Assembly: GCA_002179805.1 (NCBI GenBank)
Contig: NAVB01000109.1
Coordinates: forward strand, 47,108 to 111,107
Source of the DNA: Acanthamoeba lenticulata
Lineage: Eukaryota > Discosea > Longamoebia > Acanthamoebidae
Direction of reading: 5' to 3'
Length of the DNA stretch: 64,000 bases
The first letter of the stretch is position 1. Each line of letters starts with the position of its first letter. Position numbers and translations under genes: made by a program. Under the pieces are notes generated by a model, which searched no databases, had not been told where the DNA came from, and saw nothing but the letters and a program-made list of their open reading frames with translations. Below are positions 1-11,613 of this stretch, in pieces.

Positions 1-1019
1 GACCGAAAGCGCTGCTGTGATATTATCCATGTGGTCGTAGGCGCGGTAGGTCGCCCGATGCTGCTCCCACGCGCGACGTCCTTGAAGAGTGAGCGACTCG
101 GCCAACCACATGCAAAGTGCAGTCGGAAGCTGTACCTGGCCAGTGAAGGCGTCCCACATGTGGATGGGGTGGTCTCGGCTCGTGGTCAAGAAGCAGCACG
201 TGCCCGGCTCTGCCATTCGCCTCCCGCAGTCCGTCACCAACGCTACAAACCACAAGACACTGCGGGAGGGGTTGCATGGTGGTAGGCGTGGTAGGCGTAC
301 GCTGGGAGTTCATGTGCGGGTACCAGCAGGCATCGTACACGGTCTCGCCCTCTCGGACCTGCAGCACTGAGTGCAGGCGTGTTGGGACAAAGGAGCTCCT
401 CTCCTCATAGGGCAGCGTCTGCAGACGATAGCTGTGCTCAGCTGCATCGGCTGGCCTGCACCGCACATGGCGTCAAGCAATGCAGAACGGCGATGTGGAC
501 GAGATAGCGTACAGCTCAAAGATGCGGACAAGCTTGTCTTCGCTGGTGGTCAGAATGCAGGTCCCATCGGCAGACCTGTGGGAATGCAGTTCAGTGGCCG
601 TTGAAGAGACTACAGCTATGACACGACTGCACACAACACACGCTTCAAGCGGAGAGCGGGTACCACTTGGCCAACTTGACGAAGTTGTTGGGGTGGCCAC
701 CCTGCGCAAACTCGTCCGCCACGTAGAGTTGCTGGAAGCAGTCCTCCTGTCCAGTTATGTGCCACGAGTGTGGTGGCGGCAACGTGGGAAGAGGTGCTTC
801 ACCTTCCTCATGCACTTCCTGAGTGTCTACTGATAGCTGTTGCTGCTCGGAGCCCGCAGGGGTATGTGTCGCGAGACTGTAATCGTTAGAGTCTGCCGGC
901 AGCGCTGAGCCCGCCGCATCGTCATACTGATTGGCATTCGTTAAGGCATTAAAGTCGTCCTCAACTCGCTGCCGCTTTGCTGCAGACGTGGGCAGGTCGT
1001 CGTTGCGTTCGTCTTCCAT
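1..1019 (-). CDS. WRAP53: WRAP53/TCAB1-like WD40 protein (3' part off the window)
   Basis: The homologue binds CAB-box scaRNAs and telomerase RNA and delivers them to Cajal bodies through a WD40 propeller. The ATG at 1017-1019 opens an acidic, low-complexity N-terminus of about 100 residues. This leads into NNFVKLAKW, which splices in frame (TG|G) to a blade reading DGTCILTTSEDKLVRIFEL, matching the first WD repeat of WRAP53. A later exon has REGETVYDACWYPHMNS, the family's EGDTIYDYCWY-like blade. At least three exons are present, and the remaining blades lie beyond position 1. The start lies only 60 bp from the start of the divergent ICT1 gene. The family call rests on these two blades; a generic WD40 protein is less likely. 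Confidence 0.85.
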
Positions 1020-1079
1020 CAACAACAGCACGGACTTCTTTTTGTTCCTTTTCCCTTTCTTTTTCTTGCCGCTTTATTT
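1020..1079. promoter_or_regulatory. Minimal divergent intergenic region, WRAP53 / ICT1
   Basis: Only 60 bp separate the WRAP53 and ICT1 start codons. The segment is a pyrimidine-rich run (T and CT blocks) on the plus strand. It must hold both 5' leaders, and the core promoters may extend into coding sequence. The promoter role is inferred from position alone; I see no convincing TATA box. Confidence 0.4.
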
Positions 1080-1881
1080 ATGCAAGGTACCTTCTGCGTG
1101 CTTCGATCTCGTGAGATGCGAAGGGGTCTTGCTTGCTGGGCGCGTCTGGCATCTCCGTCTATGCACTACCCGCCCATGGCGGGTACATGCACAGTTGCCA
1201 CAACGGTGCACACACGCAGTTTGGTGTGGCCCACCACGGTGAGTGAACGATTAGAGCGGCAGCAAGGCAGTTGGTACTGGCGAAGCTTTTCCACGCAGGA
1301 GCCTGAAGAGGACTACGAGATTGAACCCTTGAATATAAACATCCCGAGGGACAAGATACAGCTTGCATTCAGTCGTTCCAGCGGGCCAGGAGGGCAGAAC
1401 GTCAACAAAGTGAACACCAAGGTGCTGCACTCATGAGTGTAATGTGACATCTGGTGGCCGTACCTCTCTGTTCCTCACAACACGCTCGCTGCTTCAGGTA
1501 GAGCTTCGATTCAACTTGAACGAAGCTGATTGGATACCAGACGACGTCAAAGAACGCTTGCGTGAGCAGCGGTACACCATCTTACTCGAAGTACATCCCA
1601 ACTTCCCAGGGCTAACCTGATGCATCATTCGCGACGACAGAGCGGGCGACATCAACAAGGAGGGCGAGATGGTGATCACGTCCTCGGTGCATCGCACGCA
1701 GGGCCACAATCTTAATGAGGCCTTCCGCAAACTCAGGCGCTACTTGGACGACGCGTGTGTCGTGCGGAAGGAGCGCATCGCCACCGAGGTGCCTGATTAC
1801 GCCATCGAGAAGCGGCTCAAGGAGAAGAAGAGGCGAAGCGACGTCAAGCAGAACCGACAGAAGCCCCGCTGGGACGATTGA
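1080..1881 (+). CDS. MRPL58: Mitochondrial peptidyl-tRNA hydrolase ICT1 / MRPL58
   Basis: ICT1 hydrolyses peptidyl-tRNA on stalled mitochondrial ribosomes and is a large-subunit component. Exon 1 (1080-1421) has an Arg/Thr/Ser-rich presequence, then the release-factor core SRSSGPGGQNVNKVNTK with the catalytic GGQ. Intron 1 (1422-1497) joins K to VELRFNLNEADWIPDD. Intron 2 (1572-1640) joins EQR to AGDINKEGEMVITSS. Both joins keep frame and match the human protein. The C-terminus is the basic tail EKKRRSDVKQNRQKPRWDD, expected for ribosome binding. The stop is TGA at 1879-1881. The protein is the short ICT1 form with no codon-recognition domain. Confidence 0.92.
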
Positions 1882-2026
1882 TGATTGACTCAATTCATCA
1901 TCTTCTTGTTAGGGTGCCGGGAGAGGTGAAGACGAGTTGTTGGAAAAGACCTATTTACTTTTGAAGCAGGAGGAACAAGAGGGTTGAGGGGAAGGCACAT
2001 CTCTTCATCATCGCCAAGGGACCGGT

Positions 2027-3206
2027 TTAGAAGACGACGGTGTCGAGCATGGCGCCTAGGAGCTGGGTGGCGTTCTTGGCCATGAGCTTCTCGACGTCGG
2101 ACTCGAGGTGCTTCTTGGGGTCGACCTTGCCCACGTTCTGGATGGCGAGCTTCTCTGGCGGGATGTTGATCTCGTCCTGGATCGACTTGTTGTAGGCCTT
2201 GACCAGGTTGAGCATCTCCTTCACGATGGCTTCATTCTGCTTGCTGTGTTCTTCCCACTCCTCCAGCAGCAGGCCGTCGGTCCACTTGGGCTTGTGCACG
2301 TTGAGCAGCATCTTCTGCTCGAGCTCATCCTTCCTGTAGTTGATCGCGATCGAGTAGTAGTGCCTGTTAAGGCCATGGATAAGCGCCTGCAGGGTAAAGC
2401 ATGGGGAACGTCAGAAAAGTGAGCATAACGATCACCACCATCACGACGATGAAGAAATGCAAATGAAGTACCTGAATGGAGGGCTTGTTGAGGTGGCCGA
2501 TGTTGGAGGTGGTCTGCCTCGGCTCCTGACCCATAAGGAGGGTCTGCGGATTGATACAGCGGAAGGCATCAATGACAACCTTGCCCTTTACACTCTGAAT
2601 GGGGTCCACCACGACGGCGACGCAGCGCTCGTTGATGGCCTCGAAGCTCTGCTGTGTGTTGACGTCGACACCGGAGAGCCAGCAGCCAAAACCAGGGTGA
2701 GAGTGATACCAACCCACCACCATTTCTGGCCTGCAAAGGAGGGCGCAAACCGCAATTGTCAACAAGAGCGCTCTTGCAGTGGAGGAGAGAAAAGACAAGC
2801 GCGTACCGGCCAGTCTGTTTCAACATATCCAACATCTTCGTCTGGAACACGGGATCGACGGCTTCTACACTCACTCCCGTGCCACTTTGGGGCATGGCAA
2901 ACACATCCTTACAGCGAACAGTGTAATCGTCCACGAATTCGCCCAGCATCAGGCCCATCACCTCCATCGGTACGCCAGCGCGACCTGGTGGCGCCATGTG
3001 TGAGGTCGTGTCGGCGATGGAGTGCAAAAAGGCGCTGTTAACTCAAAGGACAAGGAAGTCTACATACCGTGCTTCAACATCTTGAGCAGGGCGAGTGACG
3101 AGATGTAGACCTGCTCAGCGGTATCCACCACTGGGGAATCGGGAGGCGGCATGCCCTGACCCATGCCTCCCTGCATTTGACGCAGCATCTGCTGGATGTT
3201 CTGCAT
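2027..3206 (-). CDS. PSMD14: 26S proteasome deubiquitinase RPN11 / PSMD14
   Basis: RPN11 is the zinc metalloprotease of the proteasome lid that removes ubiquitin chains during degradation. The start (3204-3206) gives [14 protein letters not shown], followed by the MPN fold: [11 protein letters not shown], then [11 protein letters not shown]. The JAMM motif is in the exon carrying [16 protein letters not shown], with both His, the Ser and the Asp present. It continues with [20 protein letters not shown] and a C-terminal helical part ending [11 protein letters not shown] before TAA at 2027-2029. At least three introns interrupt it. It is convergent with ICT1 (145 bp apart) and divergent from RRP40 (192 bp between starts). 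Confidence 0.95.
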
Positions 3207-3398
3207 TCTCTCTATTCAATTGGCGGATGCTTTCGTGTTTCAGGTTCTTTCGCCTCTTTTGTTTTTGATTGTGGGTGTCAGTGCTATCAGCCTTTGTTGG
3301 CAGCAAAGCGTGTGCTGGCGACCAGAAAAATGAGGACAATGAAATGCAACAAGAAAACATTTTTGCTCTTTTTCTTTAATCAAATCGCAACAGAAAAG

Positions 3399-4329
3399 AT
3401 GGAGAAGGTGGGGCAGGTCGTAATGCCCGGCGAGGTCATAGGGCAGGTGGACCCCACAAAGACCACAAAGATTGGCATAGGTGTGATCCAGAATCAGGAA
3501 AATCTCATCGCCACAAAGTGCGGAATTTTGCGAAGCAAGGGCAATCATATCTGGGTGGACAACCGCCAAAAGCGGGTACGGCGTCTGCGACGGCACAAGT
3601 CCTTTGGTTTGCGCGTGCCTCACTGACCTTTCTGCTGGTCCCTTAGTACGTGCCAGTGATGGAAGACATGGTGCTCGGCGTGGTGGTTGAAAAGCACGCC
3701 GAGAACTTCAAGGTGGACCTGGGCTCGGCGGCACCGGCCGTCTTGTCCTTCCTTGCCTTTGAGGGAGCCAACCGCAAGAACCGGCCCAACCTCAATGTGC
3801 GCTATGCTCTTGACAACTTCACATGAGGTCCTGCAACACGTGGTATGGCTCACCCTGGTGCTTGTCACCTTCCTCTCGCAGGTGGGCTCCATCGTGTATG
3901 CCCGGGTCGTGGTGGCCAACAAAGACATGGAGCCCGAGATTGTTTGCACGTCGGCTACGGGCAAGGCCGAAGGCTTCGGCATTATCACCGGGGGCTATCT
4001 GATGAAGTGTTCTCTCAGCCTTGCGCGACAGTACGCCTCTGCTGCCCTTCAAGCTCGAGCATGCACGCGGCTTTTTCTTCTTTTGTTACGTGCTCACGTC
4101 ATCCACCCATCACTCCACCAGATTGCTGTCGCCCGACTGTGTGGTGCTGCAGGAGATGGGCAAGGCCCTCCCCTTCGAGATTGCTGTCGGCCAAAACGGC
4201 CGAGTGTGGGTGCATTCTGGGTCCAATGTGCAGACGATGCTCATCGCCAACGCCATCCTCAACAGCGAGTTCTTGTCGCCTGCGCAAACCACCAACATGG
4301 TGCAGGAGCTGCTCAAGCGAGGCAAATAA
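3399..4329 (+). CDS. EXOSC3: Exosome cap subunit RRP40 / EXOSC3
   Basis: RRP40 is an S1/KH cap subunit of the 3'-5' RNA exosome. Four exons are joined by introns at about 3576-3646, 3797-3881 and 4031-4121, giving 227 residues in frame. An N-terminal beta domain opens MEKVGQVVMPGEV. The S1 domain contains VGSIVYARVVVANKDMEPE, very close to the human VGDLVYGQFVVANKDMEPE. The KH-like domain ends NILNSEFLSPAQTTN-type sequence, then LLKRGK before TAA. The ATG at 3399 is chosen because the upstream in-frame sequence is a lysine/phenylalanine-rich leader unlike the family. Confidence 0.93.
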
Positions 4330-4535
4330 AAAGGAAACTTGCATTATTCACTGATGGCTGGTCAGGGTGGCCGTGTGGGCTTGGGGTCGTCGTGAAGGCC
4401 AGGACAGTCAGTCTGACGCTCACCGAAGAGTTTCCTTTGACCCTACCGGATTGTTTCTTCCCAACGAGGGAAGCCTGAAACTCCCCTCTGCTCCTGCATT
4501 TTGTTTCTCTTTTGTTCGCCACGAACACACCACAC

Positions 4536-6847
4536 ATGAAGGCGGCAGTTCCCGCCGAACAGGGCCCTGCACCCACCAGTGCCTTGGGCACCATCTCCTC
4601 TATGCTCCGTCGACGTATTCGTGGTACGTTCCTTGCTCTGCATTATTAAGTCGGATGAATTGGCCGCGGATTGACACACGACGTTGAATGCAGGACTCGA
4701 CAATCTGTTCCTTGTCGCAGAGCGTCCAGAGCACTTGATGGCCATCGCCGGCTGCTGGCGGTTCGCTGTGCCCCCGCGGCCCGAAGACGTGCACTCCACC
4801 TTCCAGCATCTCGTGGAAAGGTTCCCTCGCTTCGGCCAACGTGTACCTCCGCCCTTGCCTTTACGTTGTCGTCTTGTGGACAGTCTCTCACTATGACCGT
4901 GTCCATGTGTCCTGCCGGAGAAGGCCCACGCGGTCTTTGGCGGGTTTGGCTATTGGGAGGATATGCCCGCGCTGGACGTGTCCGACCACATCGTCAGCGT
5001 CCCACTGGTGCTCTACGCCTCACCGCATCAGCAGTCCTGGCCTTGTCCCTGATTGATGGTCGCGCTGGTGTGCAGTACCCAAGCGGCCAGCCGGGTAGTG
5101 ACCCCGTCCGAGACGAGGAGCAGCTGAAGCTCGTGCTGGGCGACCTGATGAGCAAGCCGCTCGACAGGTCGCGGCCTCTGTGGGTGGTCTACGACATCCG
5201 GGGCTTTGCCGACGGCTCCTCCGCGCTTCACGTCAAGATCCACGTATGACAGCCGCTCCAGCAGCCTCACGAGGGCCTCTTCTCTGGCCTTCAACTCACA
5301 TTGGTTGGCCTGTCGTCCGCCCTCATACACACACACAGCACTGCATCGCGGACGGGCAGGGCAGCATTCGGGCGGTGCTTACCATGGCGTCGACCGAAGG
5401 CGTCGACCTGCGGCAAATGCAGTATGGCCAGGCCGAGAAGCAGCTCCGCGAACTGGAGCAAAAGAAGAGCCAAGGTCAGATCGTGGCCCCTCCCCCCTTT
5501 GAGTTGAACTGTTGCAGTTGGCTCATGGCTTCTTTATTGTCGGTGACAGCCAAGAAGCAAAAGACCTTTGGGTCCAGGATCGCCGTCATTTTCAAGCTTC
5601 TGTTGAGCGTCGTGATGCTGCTGCTGGGCCTCGCCTACGTCAACCTCCAGTACTTGGGCATCGCGCTCCACCGCAAACGCTCGAACAAGACCCTCCTCAC
5701 CACCAAGAAAGCCGGTGACTGCCTCGTCCTCGTCCTTGCTCGTCCTTGCTTGTCCCAGAACTCATCTCTGTCAACCGAAACGCATGCACAGTGACCTGGT
5801 CCAAGAGCGTCAGCCTCGACGACGTCAAGGTGATCAAAAATGCGTTCGGCGTGACCGTCAACGATGTGCTGGTCGCGGCGCTCACCGCGGCATTCAGGTG
5901 CGCCACCGGTGGCTTATATACCCCATCGCGCTCGTTTCCGGCCTGACGCCCGTGTGACCCGAGACAGGTCGTACTTGATTGACACCGACCAGTTGCTGGA
6001 GGACGACGTCCTCGCGCTCATCCCGGTGAGTCTGCGAAGCCTCGACGACTGGGAGATGGGCAACAAGGTGGGCATTTATGATCACATCGTGCTCTCTCGT
6101 GTTTGACTACCATGGCGTACCTCTCAAGATCATATTCATGTGTGCGTCAGGTGGCCGTGGTGTGGCTCTACTTCCCCGTGTCCGAGCAGGACCCGGTGCA
6201 GCGCCTGAGGACGGTGCACTCGCGTATGGAAAGGCTTAAGAAGATCCCGGCGGCTCCCATCGGCTATTACACCACACGAGTACGCATGATCATCCTCTTC
6301 CTCTCCATCATCTTCTTGTACGCAACTACGCATGTGTTAATCTGGACCGCGGCTCTGCCCTGTCGTGGCGACGCAGCTCCTCGGCGCGATCCCGGGCTTC
6401 TTCAACAACCCGCTTGCGCTGAGCAATTTCAGGTGGTGGGCGGCAAAGGCGCACTGCGTGATGACCAACGTGCCCGGGCCGAAGCTGCCGCTCATCATGG
6501 CCGGCCAGAAGATTACGTCCTACCTTGTACGTAACAACAGAAGATATTCATTGCCTTTAACCCTTTACTTGATCCGAGACGGATGAGTACTCACGCACAT
6601 CCTCGGGGACGCACAGCCTTTCGTGCCGCAGTCTGGCGACGGCGGTGTGGGCGTGTCTCTGATCAGCTACTGCGACCAGGTCAACCTCTCGGTGCTCTCC
6701 GACGTCGGGCAGCTGGCCACGGCCTCGGCTAAAACCGACAAGCCCGTGGTCCCGCTCGAGCAGGCCTTCTACGACGAGCTGCAGCATCTCAAGGCCCTCG
6801 CGGTGTTGGCTTCGTCGACGAGCCAAGAGTCCAAAAAGGCCAAGTAG
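4536..6847 (+). CDS. Wax-ester synthase / diacylglycerol acyltransferase-like protein (WS/DGAT family)
   Basis: WS/DGAT enzymes transfer acyl groups from acyl-CoA to fatty alcohols or diacylglycerol. The start gives MKAAVPAEQG, and intron 1 joins RRRIRG to LDNLFLVAERPEHLM, the family's N-terminal helix. The active-site HHxxxDG appears as KIH|HCIADG, interrupted by the intron at 5244-5338. A hydrophobic stretch around 5590-5650 (VIFKLLLSVVMLLLGLAYV) occurs at the position of the membrane insert of plant-type enzymes. Later exons carry DDVLALIPVSLR, a GYYTT region, and CVMTNVPGPKLPL, the conserved C-terminal block. About eight introns are present. Whether wax esters or triacylglycerol is the product cannot be read from sequence. 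Confidence 0.85.
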
Positions 6848-6897
6848 AGTCCAAAGAAATCAATTTAAATTAAATAGATTAAATTATTGGTACATGC

Positions 6898-7945
6898 TTA
6901 CCCGACGAAACAGTTCATCGGACGGATCGGGTTCGTGCAGCTCGAGGCTCTGTGCGCCTCCATCTCGCGCACCGAGGACACGTCCTCACGGCACCTGCAG
7001 GCACGCGTGGGTGTTGTTGAGTGGTCCATCGAGAGAGAGAGAGAGAGAGAGCAGCGGGATGGCCGTACCCGGGGCAGATCAGCGCGTACTCGGCGCAGCG
7101 CTGAAAGTGATTGGACAGGTCGGATCGAGGCATGGTCTCATAGCACTGCGGGCACTGGGCGTTCACTGCGAAGAGTAAAAGAGTGTCCATTAGCCCACCA
7201 CTTCATCATCACCAACGCGGAAAAGGACGTACACATCGGGATCTGCTCGGGGCCATGTTCTTCGTCCCACTGGTGCACCTGTTCGTAGTGCATCAACCAC
7301 AACACAGAGGTAAGCGTGGGGACGCGGCATTGATGAGCACGAGGGTTTGCTCGACAAGTGACGTACCTCCTGCCAGTGCGCAGCCCGGTCCTTGCGCAGC
7401 AAGTGATCGTCACAGACGAGAGAGCCGTACCAGTCCTTGTTCTTCTTGAGCACCCCGCAGGCCACCGTGTAGGCCGCGCACTCGGTCTCAAAGTGGTGCT
7501 GCTGGCGCCAGCGCGCGCCGAGCTCCTGCCCGCATTTTGGCAGCGGACAGCGCACGCTCTCTGGCCGCGCGCACACCTGGGCGTGGTCCTCTACGAGGCA
7601 GGCCGGCACCATGACGCCACAGCGGCATGAGACGGTCGAGCACTCACACGGCTCGACCGTCTGAAAAGGCCGCCGGGTTGATTCGCTGCTGCCAAACGTG
7701 TAGGTGCAGGGCGGCACTTCCACGTAGGAGGTATCGTCTAAGCGTGGTGGGGCATTGATCAGGACGACCTCTCCGAGCGCGCTGCACAAAGCATGAATAC
7801 AACGTACAAGAAGGTTGAGAGACTTGAAAAGGTTGTGGAGCAACACCTCCAGTGAGCTCGGCGTAGCGCCGGTTGAACTCGTCCTCGTGAATGAACCCCA
7901 TATCCAGGAGGTCCTGCAGCTTTAGCTTCTCGCGCTCTAGGTCAA
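6898..7945 (-). CDS. TRAF-type zinc-finger protein with a SHOCT-like N-terminal segment (5' end unresolved)
   Basis: The first clear exon begins after an acceptor at 7946-7948 and encodes LQDLLDMGFIHEDEFNRRY, resembling the short SHOCT helix-loop. The next exons are Cys/His-rich: CECSTVSCRCGVMVPACLVE, CPLPKCGQELGARW and HHFETECAAYTVACG, the pattern of TRAF-type zinc fingers. The last exons carry CPQCYETMPRSDLSNHFQRC and, after an intron, ICPG|CREDVSSVREMEAHRASSC, ending at TAA 6898-6900. No RING domain is visible. The frame is closed just upstream of the first exon, so a further 5' exon must lie in roughly 7950-8150. A scaffold or ubiquitin-related role is inference from the family. Confidence 0.7.
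7031..7051 (+). repeat. (GA)n microsatellite in an intron
   Basis: About ten GA dinucleotides lie in the last intron of the TRAF-type gene. Read on the gene's strand it is a CT run upstream of the acceptor, so it may serve as the polypyrimidine tract. Confidence 0.85.
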
Positions 7946-8183
7946 CTGCCGGCCACAAGCGAAGTCAGCTTTTTGCTCTCCGGTGGATCCGGTAGTGGGG
8001 TCTCAGGAGGCACACGCACACGACATGTCTGCTGGTGTGTGATTTGGCTGACTGACCCGACTGCTCGGTTCATCCCTTCGTCGTTGGGTTCCCTTTTCAG
8101 GGAACAACCCAAATAACAGAAACAAAAAGGGGCGAGAAAAAACGTTTCCTTCCAATAAAAGAAGGAAAAGAAGCAAACGCAAG

Positions 8184-9873
8184 ATGGAGCTGTCCCGACG
8201 GGCGAAGGAAACGGTGGAATCGGGCGTGCGCATGGCAGAACCCTACCTGAAGAGCGGGCATGACGTCTCCAATCTTGGCCAAGGCATGGTCTACTGGGGC
8301 CCGCCCTCCACCAGCGTGCAGGTAAGCGCACTCGCCCCTGCGGCTTGTTCCGCCTCCAGCGCTGACACCCGCTCGGGTTTGTATTGTGAGGACAGGAGGT
8401 GCTGAGCAACATACAGCCCGACGTCCACAAGTGCGCTTGTTGTACGCCTGCGGCTCGCCAGTGCGTGGAACGTGCTAAGGCCTTTGCCTCGACGCAGGTA
8501 TGGCCCCATCGAAGGCTTGCCGGCCCTGCGTGAGGCGCTGCTGAAGAAGTGCCGCGAGCGCAACGGCATCGAGGGAAAGGACATCATGATTACCTGCGGC
8601 GGCAACCAGGGCACGTCTTGCCACTCTCCGCGGCCTGTCTTATGTCTCGCTTACCCGACCCTCTGGTTGGCAGCTTTCCTCAATGTGGTGATGACCATCT
8701 GTGACGTCGGTGATGAAGTGATCATCTTCACGCCCTACTACTTCAACCACCTCATGGCCCTCCAGCTCGTAAACGCTAAGGTCAAAGCTATTTTATTTTT
8801 ATTTTTATTTTTATTTTGCTTTTCGCATCTTCAACTGCTCCTGTCTACTGCAGGCTGTCTTGGCTCCTTGTCGACCGGACGATCTCACGCCAGATATGGC
8901 GGTGTTGCCGTCACTGATCACGCCCAAGACCAAGGCGATCGTGCTGATCTCGCCCAACAACCCCACGGGCGCCGTCGCTCCACCCGAGACCATCCGCCAG
9001 ATCCAGCAGCTCTGCCTTGAGCGAGGGCTGTGGATGGTCTCTGACGAGGCCTACGAGGACTTTTTGTTTGACGGCGCGACGCACTACTCGCCCACCGGGC
9101 CCAACGTGATCAACCTCTTCACCTTCTCCAAGAGCTACGGAATGGCCGGCTGGCGCGTGGGCTACGTCCTCTTCCCGCCTGAGCTCAAAGGTACCGCCTC
9201 GGAAGCGGCGCCTGTGAAGGCCATCAGCCCATACCTCTGGAGGCTTAACTTCGCCTCCCTGTTGTGCTCTGCGCAGAGGGCATGGAGAAGGTGCAGGACA
9301 CGGTGCCCATCAACGCCTGCCAGATCTCCCAACGGCTCGCGCTGCGGGCCCTCACGCACGAAGGTCCCGAGTGGGTGGCCGAGATGGTAGCCACGCTCAA
9401 GCAGAACAGGTCCCCTTACTCTTCTCTCTTCGAACCTACACACGCACACATACATGGACCAACATGTACTGATGGCCCACTTTCTTTGCACAGAGACTAC
9501 GTGTGGGACGCGCTGGAGCCGCTGCGTACGGGCCATGAAGGCGAGATCGTGCGCACGGGCGGGTCGCTCTTCATGTTTGTCAAGCTTCCCGAAGGTGTGG
9601 ACGACATGGTCGCCACCCAGTTTCTCTCTCAGCAACACAAAGTCTGCGTGCTGCCAGGCAAGGGTAATGAATGACAACGACACGAGTTCAAAGTTCTTGC
9701 TTGATACGACAACTGACCTGCAACTCATCCCAGGGTTTGGTGCGCCGGGCCATCTGCGCGTGTCTTTCGGCAACCTCCCGCCTGAGCAGTGTCGACAAGC
9801 GACGCTCCGCCTCAAGCAGGGCCTCCAGCAGATCGGGGAGGGCAAGCTGGCTGCAGTAGACTCAAGGTCCTAG
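8184..9873 (+). CDS. PLP-dependent aromatic aminotransferase, VAS1/ISS1-like
   Basis: This is a class I/II aminotransferase closest in pattern to plant VAS1/ISS1, which transaminates aromatic amino acids and methionine. The N-terminus has SNLGQGMVYWGPP, like the plant LAQGVVHWQPP. It continues YGPIEGLPALREALLKK, then GDEVIIFTPYYFNHLMA, SPNNPTG (substrate and PLP contacts), VSDEAYEDFLFDG, and the PLP lysine in FTFSKSYGMAGWRVGYV. The C-terminal domain has DTVPINACQISQRLALRAL and GHLRVSFGNLPPEQC. At least six short introns separate these blocks. The ATG at 8184 gives MELSRRAKE, and the stop is TAG at 9871-9873. Substrate preference is inferred from the family. Confidence 0.88.
8790..8817 (+). 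repeat. T-rich (TTTTTA)n tract in an intron
   Basis: Repeated ATTTTT units fill an intron of the aminotransferase gene just upstream of the acceptor that precedes AVLAPCRPDDL. Apart from a splicing role I see no function. Confidence 0.75.
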
Positions 9874-10137
9874 GCGCCATTGGCAAGGCTGCAGTTTTCA
9901 AGATGCTGGTGCCAATAGAAAAACAGAAACAAAAATGCCATATTTGTCTGCTTTTTTTTTTGCTTTTTTGCTCCTTTTTCCTTCCTTCTTGCGTGGCTAC
10001 TGCGGCCACTAACGAGCTTGAACAGCTGATCTTGATGCTTGAAACATACAGCACAATGTTTTTTGTTGTATTTGTGTTGATTCAATTTACTCCCAACGCC
10101 AAGCATACAGACAAAAAAAGGGAAGTAGGAACGGGAA

Positions 10138-11613
10138 TCAGAAGGGAGAGTAGCCAATGCCGTAGCCAAACATCCTCTTGAGGCGTTCAAAAACGTTCTC
10201 TCTCCAGGCCTGCTGAGTGCGCTCTGCTTCAGCTTCGGGGACGCTCTCCTGAGTCAGTTTCATGTCGCAGCCCTTCCGGCCTTCGCTCAGCTCGATGGTC
10301 ACCGTCGAGTAGTGGCCTACAGATGATGGCACACTGGCCACGTGAGTTCAAGGCGAGCATTAACCCTTTACAACAACAGGAACAACAACCAAACCACACC
10401 AGCATCCCCTTGGTAGAGGGGGGGGGGGAGGAGAAGGACATACCCTCAGGCCATGAACTGGTCCTCCACTTCTGGACAATCCTCTCGTTAGGCCGCAGCT
10501 GGACGAACTCGCCGGTGATGTTGCCCCCAAAGAGCGAAAAGAGACCGCCCTCTCGGGCATCCAGCTGAGCACTGCTCTGCGTGTAGGCCTCGACTCGCCG
10601 CACGTCCATGAGAGCCTCGTAGATGTCGCTCGGCCGCGCGCCAAACCTGTCGGTGAACTCGACCGTCGTAGTCTTTGCCCCGCCCGACGTGGATGACGAC
10701 GATGAAGTGACCGACGATGCGGACGTCGAAGGGGTTGCTGTGGTGGTGCTGGGCGTGGCCGAAGTCGAGTGGCCGTTGGTAGCAGGCTTGGGTGAGTCGG
10801 CGGAGCCCTGAGTAAGAGGCTTGACCTCCTTCACCTCTTGCAGGTAGCCGCGCATGGCTGTTCACAACAGGTTGTGAGACTCTATTTTGGAATATAACAT
10901 TGAAATAAAGCGTGAGGAAGAGGTGGTGGTACCCTTGAACTCATCGAGGAAGGTGCCCAGAATCTGCCTGACCTTCGGCGTGCCCTGGCTGGCCACCACC
11001 TGCCTGATGGCGTACTTGTCACCAGCTTTGGTCACGTTGACTCGGATCTAAAGGCCATTAGTTTAGTTTTTTAAAAGAATAATAAACAATAAAAAAAAAA
11101 TCGTGTTGCGTGTACCTCGTGCTCATCAAGGTCGTTCTCGAAGGAGACCTCGGGCATGTCAAAGTTGCCCTCCACCTTATCGCCATTGATGGTGCCTGTG
11201 CAGGGTCAGGCGCGTGTGGCCTTGCATAAGTGCTTATGCGTTTGCAGCGAGACAGGTTTGAGTGACAGTACCGCCCCACTTGAGCTTGATCTCGAACTCA
11301 AAGAAGTGGAAAATCTTGCCTTTGCGAGTGTTGATGTGGCATTCACCATTCAACGCGTCGACCTTGGTAATCTTTACACCTCCATCCGCGGTGATTTGAG
11401 CACCTTCAAACAACTCTGGTAAACGTTCCTTTGCCCACGGCATGCAGTTTTTCTCAGTCCTGCACTTGAAGGTTAGATTGATTGCCCATTTGGCGATTTG
11501 GTGTTGTGCACGATGAATGAGGGGAGATTTTACCAGTGCCAATTGTTGACGTTGGTTCCGTCAGCACGCTCGGCCACGATCCACCGCGGGTCATTCTCTC
11601 CCACCTTCGCCAT
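10138..11613 (-). CDS. AHSA1: Hsp90 co-chaperone AHA1
   Basis: AHA1 stimulates Hsp90 ATPase through an N-terminal Hsp90-binding domain and a C-terminal START-like domain. The start at 11611-11613 gives MAKVGENDPRWIVAERADG, the canonical opening. It is followed by NNWHWTEKNCMPW, a VKITKVDALNGECHINTRKG-like strand and FEFEIKLKWGG. A Ser/Thr/Ala-rich linker of about 45 residues (around 10680-10800) separates it from the C-terminal domain, which has TVEFTDRFGARPSDIYEALM, then EGGLFSLFGGNITGEFVQL and a final GIGYSPF. Introns lie around 10320-10440, 10860-10930, 11045-11115, 11195-11270 and 11440-11535. The linker composition looks lineage-specific. Confidence 0.92.

Noticed and set aside
10419..10430. 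G-run (and similar G or C runs near 12665, 40588, 55686 and 55825) as possible regulatory G-quadruplexes
   Set aside because: They are single homopolymer runs inside introns rather than four spaced G-tracts, and most likely simple slippage tracts.
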